From Chloroflexota bacterium (GTDB taxonomy: Bacteria > Chloroflexota > Limnocylindria > P2-11E), in assembly GCA_005881885.1 (NCBI GenBank), contig VBDX01000115.1, positions 1 through 32,340 of the forward strand: a DNA stretch of 32,340 nt, given 5' to 3'. Below are positions 1 through 7,603 of this stretch, piece after piece (within the stretch, counting starts at the first letter, position 1; every line of letters begins with the position of its first letter). A program made the translations under genes and the position numbers. The notes beneath the pieces were generated by a model that saw only the letters and a program-made list of their open reading frames with translations, was not told where the DNA came from and made no database searches.

Positions 1-129
1 GTGTGCGACGTACGTCACGTAGCCATTGCCCTTCATCTGCAGGACGACCGCGATCGCGTCGGCGCGCGCGAGCTTCGCAAGGTAGGCCATGCGTGCTGAC
101 CAGAAGTCGGCGTCGAGGCGAAGCGTCAC
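1..129 (-). CDS. Partial unknown protein, N-terminal end only
   Basis: An open frame begins at a GTG (127-129) ten bases downstream of the stop of the coiled-coil gene and runs off the left edge, giving 43 codons. The peptide starts VTLRLDADFWSARMAYLAKL and continues without a stop. A second in-frame start, ATG at 88-90, is possible. The close spacing and shared strand suggest co-transcription with the coiled-coil gene. I do not recognise a family, and too little is visible to assign a role. The frame could be fortuitous. Confidence 0.4.
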   Translation of the reverse strand, partial: MTLRLDADFWSARMAYLAKLARADAIAVVLQMKGNGYVTYVAH

Positions 130-138
130 GCGCGTTTT

Positions 139-1806
139 CTATGCGACGCCGGCGCCCGCCTCGCCCTCGATACGGAGCTCCAAGGTAGTGCCGCCGCTGC
201 GCGACTTGGCGAAGCGCGGCTGCTCGAGCATGGCGATCGCTGACCAAAGCTCGTCCACGGACATAGGAACGCGCAGTCCGAGCGCGAGCGTCGCGACGCC
301 TCCCCTGAAGTCACGCACGTAGAGCGTACGGACCTGCGCCAGCGACTGAATGCGGCGCTCGATCTCCACGAGCCGCGCGAAGGACGGGACGGGAGACAGC
401 ATCAGCACAATGTTGCTGGTCGGAGCCGCCGGCTCCTCCCTCGGAGGGGTGACTTGCTCCGTTTCCGCCACCTGCGGGACCCTTTCGCGCTCTACGACGG
501 TCAATTCGGGGCTCATCCGGGCCACCTCCGGCCCTCCGAAGACCTCTTCGTCCTCCATGCCGGATGGGGCCTGCCAGGCCCGGGCGGCCTCCGCCTGGCG
601 TGCCGCTTCTTGCGCCGCCCGTGCGGCGGCCTCTGCGACCCGAGTCGCCTCGGCGATCCGCTCGGCCTCGGCAGCGCGTCGCGCTTCCTCCGCACGCGCG
701 GCAGCCTCGGCGCGACGGCGGGCGTCCTCGGCCTCATGTCGGGCCTCCTCGGACCGGCGCGCCTCCTCGGCGCGACGAGCATCTTCGGCCGCACGGCGCG
801 CCTCTTCCGCCGCTTGCGCCGCGAGCATGGCCCGCCCGGCGTCCGCGGCAGCGCGCTCGGCGTCCGCGACGCGTTGCGCTTCGGATGCGCGAGTCGCCTC
901 CTGCGCCGCGCGCAAGGCTTCCTGCGCGGCGCGCGTGGCCTCCGCCGCACGCTCGGCGTCGGCGGCGCGTTGTTGTTCCGCGATCAGCTGCGCTTCACGG
1001 TGGGCGTCAGCAAGGCGTCGGGTCTCCTCTGCCACGCGTGCCACCTCATCGGTCGCGCGCTGCGCCTGCTCCGCGGCGCGTGCTGCCTCGCTCGCACGTT
1101 CGGTCTCGGCCGCGCGCTGCGCTTCCGCCGCGCGCTGCGCATCGGCCTGTGCGGCGCGCGCTTCCTCGCGAGCGACCTGCGCCTGCTCGTGCGCGGCGCG
1201 CGCCTGCTCCTGTGCGGATCTGGTCTGCTCTTCCGCCGCCCGAGCTTTCTCTTCCGCCGAGCGTGCCTGCTCCGCAGCCGCGCTCGCGTCCCGTGCGGCG
1301 TCGGCCGCCGCACCAGCCTGCTTGCGGATGTCGTCGAGGAGCTCGGTGAAAACACCCTTGACCGCCTCGGCCGCCATCGTGCGCGCTTCGGCCGCGCTCT
1401 CCTCGTGCGTCTTCTCCGGGACCTGTGCAGCGGCGTCGCGGCGAGGACCGCGCAGGGCGGAGAAACCGCTGCGCCGGGTCGAAGCGATCTCATCGACGAG
1501 ACCGTCACGCTCCTCACGGAGCCGCTCGATCTCCTTTAACAGGAGCTTCCGCTCCTCGCGCGCCTGCTCGAGGATCTGCTGCGAGGCCGCCTCGGCGCGC
1601 GCGCGGATCTGATGGGCCGCGCGAAGCGCGCCGGCGAGAGCTTCCTTGACGGTCGCGTCGAATTCCTCGTAGACGGCGACCCGTTTCCGGGCGGAGTCCA
1701 GGTCGGATTCGAGCGTGGCGACGCGCTTGGTCAGCTCGCTCACGCGATCGGCGAGCGCCCCGATGATGTCGCCGGAAGCGCTCACATGCTGAGACTCGTC
1801 CGACAC
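139..1806 (-). CDS. Long Ala/Glu/Arg coiled-coil protein with a C-terminal alpha/beta domain
   Basis: This 555-residue protein starts at GTG 1806, with a GGAGGG Shine-Dalgarno about 8 nt upstream. Residues ~10-120 look like a DivIVA-type or general coiled coil rich in Leu, Glu and Arg. Residues ~150-430 are a long low-complexity helix built from AAEEARRAAE-like repeats with almost no Gly or Pro. An acidic linker follows, then a compact domain (~460-545) that resembles the C-terminus of the protein encoded at 2360-2935: both have a P-x-P strand start, a helix with Glu, then VRTLYVRD or LRTEYYRH. No signal peptide or membrane helix is seen. The layout suggests a cytoplasmic scaffold or polar organiser. 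It is transcribed divergently from the receiver-like gene, with only 44 bp between the starts. The function is inferred from architecture only. Confidence 0.75.
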   Translation of the reverse strand: MSDESQHVSASGDIIGALADRVSELTKRVATLESDLDSARKRVAVYEEFDATVKEALAGALRAAHQIRARAEAASQQILEQAREERKLLLKEIERLREERDGLVDEIASTRRSGFSALRGPRRDAAAQVPEKTHEESAAEARTMAAEAVKGVFTELLDDIRKQAGAAADAARDASAAAEQARSAEEKARAAEEQTRSAQEQARAAHEQAQVAREEARAAQADAQRAAEAQRAAETERASEAARAAEQAQRATDEVARVAEETRRLADAHREAQLIAEQQRAADAERAAEATRAAQEALRAAQEATRASEAQRVADAERAAADAGRAMLAAQAAEEARRAAEDARRAEEARRSEEARHEAEDARRRAEAAARAEEARRAAEAERIAEATRVAEAAARAAQEAARQAEAARAWQAPSGMEDEEVFGGPEVARMSPELTVVERERVPQVAETEQVTPPREEPAAPTSNIVLMLSPVPSFARLVEIERRIQSLAQVRTLYVRDFRGGVATLALGLRVPMSVDELWSAIAMLEQPRFAKSRSGGTTLELRIEGEAGAGVA

Positions 1807-1850
1807 GCGGTCACCCTCCGGTCGCTTGGTCTCTTCCCAACTCCCCGCGT

Positions 1851-2357
1851 GTGCGCCAAAGCGTATACGACGACGCCAAGGAAAGGCAGAATTCGCGCAT
1901 CACGCGGCCGAAGGTGCTGCTCGTCGTGGGACACCCCAGCATCGGCGCGGCGCTCGAAACGCTGCTCCGCATCGAGGACCGCTTCGAGGTGCGGCGCGCG
2001 CAGTCGATCGAACAAGCCGTGGCCGGGCTCGAAGGCTGGCCTGCGGACCTCGCGCTCGTGGACGGCGTGCTCGTGCCGAACGGCCGCACGGAGGAGCTCG
2101 CGATGCCGGCGATCGTGCTCTCGGGAAACGCTGCCGATGGGACGCGCCTCATCTCCCGCTTCGCGGCGGGCCGCGGGTGGCTGCGCAAGGACGCCACCGC
2201 GGAGGAGTTCCGCGCGGCGATCGACCGCGCGCTCGGGGGAAGAGGCGTCTGGGCGCGCAGCGACCGCGGGCGCAGGCTCGCTCTGGTCGTGGTGGCCGTG
2301 GCCGTGCTCCTCATCGCGCTCGCGATCGCTTGGTACGCGCTGCGGCTCCGAGGGTAG
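1851..2357 (+). CDS. Receiver-like protein with a C-terminal membrane anchor
   Basis: The 168-residue protein has a CheY-like receiver fold at residues ~20-130. A strand (KVLLVV), the putative phospho-acceptor Asp71 (LALVD), Ser91 after a hydrophobic strand and Lys113 (WLRKD) are in the expected order. The acidic pair that normally binds Mg2+ after strand 1 is missing: Gly27-His28 stands there. This may therefore be a pseudo-receiver. Residues ~143-163 form one hydrophobic helix followed by RLRG, so the protein is probably tail-anchored with the receiver in the cytoplasm. There is no DNA-binding or enzymatic output domain. The GTG start is the most upstream one and lacks a clear Shine-Dalgarno. 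The gene lies 2 nt from the next one. Confidence 0.7.
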   Translation: MRQSVYDDAKERQNSRITRPKVLLVVGHPSIGAALETLLRIEDRFEVRRAQSIEQAVAGLEGWPADLALVDGVLVPNGRTEELAMPAIVLSGNAADGTRLISRFAAGRGWLRKDATAEEFRAAIDRALGGRGVWARSDRGRRLALVVVAVAVLLIALAIAWYALRLRG

Positions 2358-2359
2358 AG

Positions 2360-2935
2360 ATGGCGAAAGACGACAAGGACGACAAGAAGAAGAAGGAGAA
2401 GGGCGACGACGTCGTCGATCTCTCGTCTCGCATCGGCGCGCGCCAGCCGGGAGAGCAGACACCCGCGAAGCCCACGCCGCCGCCGGCCCCCGAGCGCCCG
2501 GCCACGCGGCACGATGCGCCGATCCCGTCGGCGCCCAAGCCGCGCCTTATCCCCACCCGCGAGGATCGCGAACAGGGCGCGATGATCCAGAAAGCGATGA
2601 TCGAAGAGACCTCGGCGCCGCAGCCGGCGATCCCTTCGCCGCGGACGGCGCCGGGACCTGGAGAGACCGACCTCGTGGTCACACCGCTGCCGACACCCGA
2701 TGACTGGCACCGCTTCGAGCTCGCGCTTCGCAAGGTGCGCGGGGTGGGGCAGCTGCGGACCGAGTACTACCGCCACGGCGTGCTGAAGGTCCGAGTGAGC
2801 TACCAGGGGACAGATCGGCTCGCGACGGCACTGCGCGCGGGTCTGCCTGGGTATCGCGTGCGAGTCATCGGCGAGGACCGCGCGACGCTGCAGATCCTCG
2901 TCACATCGGAGGCCGACGAGCGCCGACCGGGATAA
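2360..2935 (+). CDS. Small protein with a charged linker and a domain shared with the coiled-coil protein
   Basis: This 191-residue protein begins at ATG 2360, directly after the receiver gene stop, so translation is probably coupled. Residues 1-20 are nearly all Lys and Asp. Residues ~25-100 are a Pro/Ala-rich, probably disordered linker. Residues ~103-185 form an alpha/beta domain that aligns by eye with the C-terminus of the divergent coiled-coil protein (LRTEYYRHGVLKVRV against VRTLYVRDFRGGVATLALGL). The strand-helix-strand-strand-helix-strand order is ferredoxin-like. Two flanking genes sharing an unusual domain suggests the three products act in one system. I do not recognise a named family. 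A start further upstream in the same frame is rejected because it would overlap the receiver gene. Confidence 0.7.
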   Translation: MAKDDKDDKKKKEKGDDVVDLSSRIGARQPGEQTPAKPTPPPAPERPATRHDAPIPSAPKPRLIPTREDREQGAMIQKAMIEETSAPQPAIPSPRTAPGPGETDLVVTPLPTPDDWHRFELALRKVRGVGQLRTEYYRHGVLKVRVSYQGTDRLATALRAGLPGYRVRVIGEDRATLQILVTSEADERRPG

Positions 2936-2955
2936 GAGCGCTTGGGCGACTCGAA

Positions 2956-2968
2956 GGGGCACAGCCCC
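2956..2968 (+). terminator. GGGGC-ACA-GCCCC hairpin between genes
   Basis: A 5-bp G/C stem with a 3-nt loop lies just after the stop at 2935 and before the aminotransferase promoter. There is no T run, so it could be a weak or factor-assisted terminator, or an mRNA end-protecting hairpin. Confidence 0.35.
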
Positions 2969-2978
2969 CTTCGACCGC

Positions 2979-2984
2979 TAGAGT
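2979..2984 (+). promoter_or_regulatory. TAGAGT -10-like hexamer, likely leaderless start
   Basis: TAGAGT is followed by 8 nt and then ATG 2993. No Shine-Dalgarno lies between, so the transcript would begin at or next to the start codon. No good -35 box is visible. The same spacing recurs at other genes in the window. Confidence 0.45.
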
Positions 2985-2992
2985 GGGTCGCG

Positions 2993-4273
2993 ATGGCCGA
3001 CTTCGAAGCCCGAGCTCGCAAAGTCCTCCCGCCCGTCCTCGGGCACTACACGTGGTTATCGATCGATCGTGGTGAGGGAAGCTGGCTCATCACCACCGAC
3101 GGCCGTCGCGTCCTCGATCTGACCTGCGGGATCGCGGTCACCGTGGTAGGGCACGCGCATCCGCGCGTGGTCAAAGCGGTGACCGAGCAGGTCTCGAAGC
3201 TCATGCACATCTCGACCGGCGTCGCGAAGTACGAGTCGAGCATCGCGCTCGCGGAGATGCTAGCGACGGTGACGCCGCGCGGACTCGATCTCGCGTTCTT
3301 CGGTAACAGCGGCGCCGAAGCGGTGGAAGGCGCGATCAAGCTCGCACGCCAGACGACCGGTCGCGAGGCGATCATCACCTTCCGCGGCGGCTTTCACGGG
3401 CGCACGGTCGGCGCCGCGACGCTCACGACGTCGAAGGCGCAGTACCGCCGCGGGTACGGCGCGCTCCTGCCCGAGGTCTATGTGGCGCCGTATCCCTATG
3501 CGCTGGCGTGCGCGCTCCCCGATCCGCACGATGCCGAGGCCTGCGCGGAACACTGCTACGCGGAGCTCGAGGCGATGCTCGAGCACGAGGTCCCGCCCGA
3601 ACACGTCGCCGCCATCTTCATCGAGCCGGTGCTCGGCGAGGGTGGCTACGTCGCGGCACCTGCGTCATTCCTTGGTCGTTTGCGCGAGCTCGCTTCGCAG
3701 ATCGGAGCGCTTCTGGTGTTCGACGAGGTGCAGACGGGCATGGGTCGGACCGGCGCGTGGTTCGCCGCGCAGAAGTTCGGCGTGACTCCGGACGTGATGA
3801 CGCTCGCGAAGGCTCTCGGTGGCGGGATGCCGCTCGGTGCCGTGGTGTCGACGCGTGAGCGGATGGAGCGGTGGCGAACCGGCACCCATGGGTCGACATT
3901 CGGAGGAAACCCGGTGTCGTGCGCATCAGGCTTAGCGACGATGCAGGTCATTCGGGATGAGGGCCTTGTCGCGCGCGCCGACACGCTGGGCGCACTGATG
4001 GTCGAGGAGCTCGCGGCGCTCCGATCGCATCCCCGGGTCCGTGAGATCCGCCGCTTCGGCGCCATGGTCGCGGTCGAGTTCGACGACAAGTCCGCGGCCA
4101 AGGCCGCGATCGCGGCCGCGCTCGAGAAGGATGTGCTCCTCATCACCTGCGGATTCCACGATCAGGTGGTGCGGTTCATCCCGGCGCTCAACATTCGCGA
4201 GGACGACCTTCGCAAAGGTGTTCGTGTCTTCGCCGAGGCGGCGCGGGCCGCACAGGTCGCCGCGCCCGCCTGA
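2993..4273 (+). CDS. Class III PLP-dependent aminotransferase (4-aminobutyrate/acetylornithine type)
   Basis: The enzyme has 426 residues, a usual length for fold-type I class III aminotransferases, which move an amino group from an omega-amino donor to a 2-oxo acid. Visible motifs include an N-terminal GRRVLDLTCGIAVTVVGHAH segment, the cofactor-phosphate region (FFGNSGAEAVEGAIKLAR), FRGGFHGRT, the acidic motif IFIEPVLGEGGY, LLVFDEVQTGMGRTG, and the Schiff-base Lys near residue 272 in TLAKALGGGMPLG. THGSTFGGNPVSCA follows. I chose ATG 2993 because homologues begin close to MADFEARARK and a -10-like hexamer lies just upstream. A TTG at 2942 would add 17 residues. The sequence resembles GabT-like enzymes, but the substrate cannot be fixed. 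It is distinct from the LysJ enzyme at 21773. Confidence 0.88.
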   Translation: MADFEARARKVLPPVLGHYTWLSIDRGEGSWLITTDGRRVLDLTCGIAVTVVGHAHPRVVKAVTEQVSKLMHISTGVAKYESSIALAEMLATVTPRGLDLAFFGNSGAEAVEGAIKLARQTTGREAIITFRGGFHGRTVGAATLTTSKAQYRRGYGALLPEVYVAPYPYALACALPDPHDAEACAEHCYAELEAMLEHEVPPEHVAAIFIEPVLGEGGYVAAPASFLGRLRELASQIGALLVFDEVQTGMGRTGAWFAAQKFGVTPDVMTLAKALGGGMPLGAVVSTRERMERWRTGTHGSTFGGNPVSCASGLATMQVIRDEGLVARADTLGALMVEELAALRSHPRVREIRRFGAMVAVEFDDKSAAKAAIAAALEKDVLLITCGFHDQVVRFIPALNIREDDLRKGVRVFAEAARAAQVAAPA

Positions 4274-4278
4274 TAAGC

Positions 4279-4298
4279 CGCGACCGCTTCTGGTCGCG
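4279..4298 (+). terminator. Hairpin after the aminotransferase gene
   Basis: A perfect 7-bp stem, CGCGACC with GGTCGCG, encloses a 6-nt loop six bases after the stop. There is no clear T tract, so its strength as an intrinsic terminator is uncertain. Confidence 0.5.
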
Positions 4299-4314
4299 TG
4301 ACCCCGTCTGTCGT

Positions 4315-4332
4315 TATGGTCTGGATACCATA
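4315..4332. promoter_or_regulatory. Inverted repeat TATGGT-N6-ACCATA upstream of the nrdJ promoter
   Basis: A 6-bp inverted repeat with a 6-nt spacer lies in a locally AT-richer stretch about 34 bp upstream of the -35 box. It is a candidate operator. It does not match the NrdR box closely. Confidence 0.3.
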
Positions 4333-4365
4333 TCTGGGGCCGATGATATTGATGGACCCTAGCCC

Positions 4366-4395
4366 TTGACATCGACTCCTTGACGGGACTAAGGT
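4366..4395 (+). promoter_or_regulatory. Sigma70-type promoter of nrdJ
   Basis: A perfect -35 TTGACA (4366-4371), an 18-nt spacer and a -10 TAAGGT (4390-4395) predict transcription from about 4402. That leaves a leader of roughly 190 nt before the nrdJ ATG. Confidence 0.65.
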
Positions 4396-4401
4396 CCTTC
4401 A

Positions 4402-4591
4402 CCTGCGCCCGCTAGATGTTGGGCCTGACCGGGCGGCCGGGCCCAGATGTAGTGGTCAGCGGGAAGGGTAGAAGGAGGGTCAAATGACCCGTCGGCAATT
4501 CGCTTCCGCGCCCATCGAGAGGCTCCTTCTCCTTCTTCTAAAGGTGATCTCGAGCGCATCGAACATCTCGGCTTTCTAGGGGGGCACGCAC
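4402..4591 (+). promoter_or_regulatory. Structured mRNA leader of nrdJ with possible pseudoknot
   Basis: An outer stem CCCGCT (4408-4413) with AGCGGG (4458-4463) encloses an inner stem TGGGCC (4420-4425) with GGCCCA (4440-4445). The inner loop carries GACC (4427-4430), which can pair with GGTC (4454-4457) to form a pseudoknot. AGATGT flanks the inner stem on both sides (4414-4419, 4445-4450). A 5-bp hairpin (4477-4490) holds the start codon of an upstream frame, and that frame's ribosome site AGAAGGAG (4470-4477) is complementary to CTCCTTCT (4523-4530). No B12 box is seen, so a canonical cobalamin riboswitch is not supported. A separate nrdJ RNA motif has been described upstream of such genes. 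I cannot test the match here. Confidence 0.5.
4484..4579 (+). CDS. Putative 31-residue upstream reading frame (leader peptide) of nrdJ
   Basis: ATG 4484 is preceded at good distance by a near-perfect ribosome site (AAGGAGG, 4472-4478). The 31-codon frame begins MTRRQFASAPIERL and contains six consecutive Leu codons (CTC CTT CTC CTT CTT CTA, 4523-4540). Its TAG stop (4577-4579) overlaps the G-rich ribosome site of nrdJ, whose ATG lies 12 nt downstream. This arrangement suggests translational coupling or an attenuating leader peptide. The Leu codons overlap the segment that can pair with the frame's own Shine-Dalgarno, so ribosome position could change the fold. CTA and CTT are unexpected codons in such a GC-rich genome. 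Translation is inferred, not shown. The peptide could also be a small membrane peptide. Confidence 0.5.
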   Translation: MTRRQFASAPIERLLLLLLKVISSASNISAF

Positions 4592-7393
4592 ATGGCCATC
4601 GCCGACATCGCAGAGGCATCCGTCCAACGCGCCGAGCCGCACGGCCTTCGGTTCACTCGCCGCTTCACGCGCGAGGGCGTTCACCCGTATGACGAGATCG
4701 AGTGGGAGCTTCGCGACTCGGTGATCCCCGGAGAGAGCGGCAACGTCTTCGAGCAGAAGGGCGTCGAAGTACCCAAGTTCTGGTCGCAGACCGCCACGAA
4801 CGTCGTGGCGTCCAAGTACTTCCGCGGCAAGCTCGGCTCGCCGGTCCGTGAATGGAGCGTGAAGCAGATGGTCGACCGGGTGGTCGACACCATCGCACGC
4901 GCCGGCTTCGAGGGCGGCTATTTCGCGAGCGAGGCCGACCGCGACACGTTCGCCGACGAGCTCAAGTACCTCATGGTCCACCAGTACGCGTCGTTCAACT
5001 CGCCGGTGTGGTTCAACATCGGCGTTGACGGCGTTCCCCAACAGGGGTCGGCTTGCTTCATCCTTTCGGTCGAGGACGACATGCACTCGATCCTCGACTG
5101 GTTCGGGAACGAAGGCATCATCTTCAAGGGCGGCTCGGGCTCCGGTGTGAACGTTTCCAAGATCCGCTCCCAGAAGGAGCAGCTCTCCGGTGGCGGGTAC
5201 GCGTCGGGTCCGGTCTCGTTCATGCGCGGCGCGGACTCGGTCGCGGGTTCGATCAAGTCGGGCGGCACGACGCGACGCGCGGCGAAGATGGTGATCCTCG
5301 ACGCCGATCACCCGGACGTGCACGAGTTCATCTGGTGCAAGGCCAAGGAAGAGAAGAAGGCCTGGGCACTTGGTGAGATGGGCTACGACATGAGCCTCAA
5401 CGGCGAGGCCTGGCACTCCATTCAGTTCCAGAACGCCAACAACTCGGTCCGCGTGACCGACGAGTTCATGCGTAAGGCCGTCGCTGGCGAATCGTGGGCT
5501 CTTACGGCCCGCGTCGACGGCCGCGTACTGGAAACGCTGAACGCCAAAGACCTACTGCGCGAGATCGCCGAGGCGGCCTGGGAGTGCGGCGACCCGGGGA
5601 TGCAATTCGATTCGGCCTGCAACGAGTGGCACACCCGACCGAACACCGGCCGGAACTACGCGACGAACCCGTGCTCGGAGTTCGTCAGCCTCGACAACAC
5701 GGCATGCAATCTGGCGAGCCTGAACCTCATGCGTTTCGTGAATGCCGCGGGCGACTTCGACACCTCTCGATTCGCAAGTGCGGTCGACACGCTCATCACC
5801 GCGCAAGAGATCCTCGTCGAGTACGCCGATTACCCGACCCCCGTGGTCACGGTGAACGCGCGGGCGAATCGCGAGCTCGGCCTGGGCTACGCGAATCTTG
5901 GTGCGCTGCTCATGTATCGAGGACTGCCCTACGACTCCGACGAGGGTCGCGCTTACTCGGCCGCGATCACCGCGCTCTTGACCGGTGAGGCGTACGCGCA
6001 GTCGGCACGCATCGCCGCGGTCGTCGGACCCTACGACGAGTACCCACGGAATAAGGAGCCGCACGACAACGTCATCCGTATGCACCGACAGTTCGCGTAC
6101 CGCATCCGCGATGAGCTGGTCCCGGCGAGCTTGCTCTCCGCTGCGCGCCAATCGTGGGACGATGCGACCGATCTCGGGACGCAAAACGGTTACCGCAACG
6201 CGCAGGTCTCGCTCGCCGCTCCGACTGGAACCATAAGCTTCATGATGGATTGCGACACGACCGGCGTTGAGCCGGACATCGCGCTCGTGAAGTACAAGAA
6301 GCTCGTGGGCGGCGGCACCATCAAGCTTGTCAACGGTACGGTGCCGGCCGCGCTACACCGGCTTGGCTACACCGAGACCGAGACGGCCGGGATGACCACC
6401 TACATCGAGGAGTACGGAACGATCGAAGGCGCTCCAGGTCTTGATGCCGAGCACCTCGCGGTGTTCGATTGCGCATTCAAACCCGAGCGAGGCGAGCGCT
6501 TCATCCATCACATGGGTCACATCAAGATGATGGGCGCGGTCCAGCCTTTCCTGTCAGGCGCGATCAGCAAAACGGTCAATCTCCCGGAAACGGCGACCGT
6601 CGAGGACGTGATGGACGCGTATGTCCAGGCGTGGAAGCACGGCATCAAAGCGATCGCGATCTACCGCGACGGCAGCAAGAAGGTCCAGCCGGTCAACACG
6701 AGCAACAAAGAAGCGAACACCAAGGCGGCCGCGACCATCGTCGAGCGGATCGTCGAGGTGGCGCGACCGCCGCGCCGGCGCCTCGCGGACACGCGGGCGT
6801 CGCTCACCCACAAGTTCTCGATCGAGGGACACGAGGGCTACATCACCGTCGGGCTCTTCGAGGACAACACGCCAGGCGAGCTCTTCGTCACGATGGCGAA
6901 GGAGGGTTCGACGCTCTCCGGGATGATGGACGCATTCGCTACGAGCGTCTCGCTGCTCTTCCAGTACGGCGTCCCGCTTTCGCACCTCGTCGAGAAGTTC
7001 GGTCACATGCGCTTCGAGCCCGCGGGATGGACGGGCAATCCTGAGATCGGTTTCGCGAAGTCGATCGTCGACTACGTCTTCCGCTGGTTGGGGAACCGTT
7101 TTCTTTCACAGGAGGAGCGCGCGGCGCTCGGGCTCATTCGCACGACCGAAGTCGCCGACGTCGGGCCGCAGCTCGAGCTGCTGAACCGCGTCGTAGAGCT
7201 CGCCGCTCCGGACGCGCCGGCGACCGCGAACGGCAACGGACACACCAGCCCGGAGACGCCCGCGGCCCCCGCGTACCGCCGACTCAATTCCACACCCGAC
7301 GCTCCACCGTGTCCGCGCTGCGGCTGGTTGACGGTTCGGAGCGGCACCTGCCACAAGTGCGAGAACTGCGGGGAAACGACCGGGTGTAGCTAA
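4592..7393 (+). CDS. nrdJ: Vitamin B12-dependent (class II) ribonucleoside-diphosphate reductase
   Basis: This 933-residue enzyme reduces ribonucleotides to deoxyribonucleotides, using adenosylcobalamin to generate the thiyl radical. The first redox Cys lies in QQGSACFIL (near residue 153). The finger-loop motif N-x-C-x-E appears as NPCSEF near residue 359. The PTGTISFMMDCDTTGVEPD loop is intact. A TSCPD-type domain (ITVGLFEDN...GELFVTMAKEGSTLSG) lies at ~740-850. The C-terminus has a Cys-rich tail with CPRC, CHKC, ENC and a final GC, fitting a zinc-ribbon and redox-shuttle Cys. The length matches long NrdJ proteins of Actinobacteria and Chloroflexota. The start is ATG 4592 with AGGGGGG about 7 nt upstream, overlapping the stop of the upstream frame. 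No other reductase subunit is in the window. Confidence 0.96.
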   Translation: MAIADIAEASVQRAEPHGLRFTRRFTREGVHPYDEIEWELRDSVIPGESGNVFEQKGVEVPKFWSQTATNVVASKYFRGKLGSPVREWSVKQMVDRVVDTIARAGFEGGYFASEADRDTFADELKYLMVHQYASFNSPVWFNIGVDGVPQQGSACFILSVEDDMHSILDWFGNEGIIFKGGSGSGVNVSKIRSQKEQLSGGGYASGPVSFMRGADSVAGSIKSGGTTRRAAKMVILDADHPDVHEFIWCKAKEEKKAWALGEMGYDMSLNGEAWHSIQFQNANNSVRVTDEFMRKAVAGESWALTARVDGRVLETLNAKDLLREIAEAAWECGDPGMQFDSACNEWHTRPNTGRNYATNPCSEFVSLDNTACNLASLNLMRFVNAAGDFDTSRFASAVDTLITAQEILVEYADYPTPVVTVNARANRELGLGYANLGALLMYRGLPYDSDEGRAYSAAITALLTGEAYAQSARIAAVVGPYDEYPRNKEPHDNVIRMHRQFAYRIRDELVPASLLSAARQSWDDATDLGTQNGYRNAQVSLAAPTGTISFMMDCDTTGVEPDIALVKYKKLVGGGTIKLVNGTVPAALHRLGYTETETAGMTTYIEEYGTIEGAPGLDAEHLAVFDCAFKPERGERFIHHMGHIKMMGAVQPFLSGAISKTVNLPETATVEDVMDAYVQAWKHGIKAIAIYRDGSKKVQPVNTSNKEANTKAAATIVERIVEVARPPRRRLADTRASLTHKFSIEGHEGYITVGLFEDNTPGELFVTMAKEGSTLSGMMDAFATSVSLLFQYGVPLSHLVEKFGHMRFEPAGWTGNPEIGFAKSIVDYVFRWLGNRFLSQEERAALGLIRTTEVADVGPQLELLNRVVELAAPDAPATANGNGHTSPETPAAPAYRRLNSTPDAPPCPRCGWLTVRSGTCHKCENCGETTGCS

Positions 7394-7444
7394 CTCCCTT
7401 GTCAGGCCCTGGCCGGCCCGCCCGTCGGCCAGTTCTGCCTACTG

Positions 7445-7485
7445 CCCCGGCACTCCCTGCTCCCCTGGGGTGCCGGGGCTTTTTT
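7445..7485 (+). terminator. Strong intrinsic terminator of nrdJ
   Basis: A 12-bp stem with one G-U pair (CCCCGGCACTCC, 7445-7456, with GGGGTGCCGGGG, 7467-7478) is followed by C and six T. It closes the nrdJ transcript. Confidence 0.9.
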
Positions 7486-7519
7486 CGCTCGTGCGAAGTT
7501 CCGGATCGGTACATCAACT

Positions 7520-7528
7520 TGTGGATAA
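7520..7528 (-). promoter_or_regulatory. Isolated perfect DnaA box
   Basis: TGTGGATAA is the complement of the consensus TTATCCACA. It sits alone in the nrdJ-VanW intergenic region, so it may regulate a neighbour or titrate DnaA. Only one imperfect relative (TGTGGACAA, 13893-13901) was noticed elsewhere. Confidence 0.4.
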
Positions 7529-7578
7529 CGAAGCCACGTTTTGCTGCGTCGTTTGCGCACCCAAATGTCGCCTGCACG

Positions 7579-7603
7579 ACAGACGTAAGAGTTACAGACG
7601 TCT
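7579..7603. promoter_or_regulatory. Direct repeat ACAGACGT x2 with palindrome AGACGTCT
   Basis: ACAGACGT occurs at 7579-7586 and 7594-7601, with starts 15 bp apart, and the second copy overlaps the palindrome AGACGTCT (7596-7603). GTAA-GAG-TTAC lies between them. It is a candidate operator for the downstream VanW gene. The rest of the gap 7486-7758 holds no convincing gene. Confidence 0.3.

Noticed and set aside
350-1612. Plus-strand open frames opposite the coiled-coil gene
   Set aside because: They encode Ala/Arg/Ser low-complexity protein mirrored from the repeat-rich minus-strand gene, and no ribosome site is seen.
4402-4591. Canonical adenosylcobalamin riboswitch before the B12-dependent reductase gene
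   Set aside because: A GGGAA is present, but no GCCACTG-type B12 box or the usual receptor-loop pattern was found. It is reported instead as a structured leader of unknown class.
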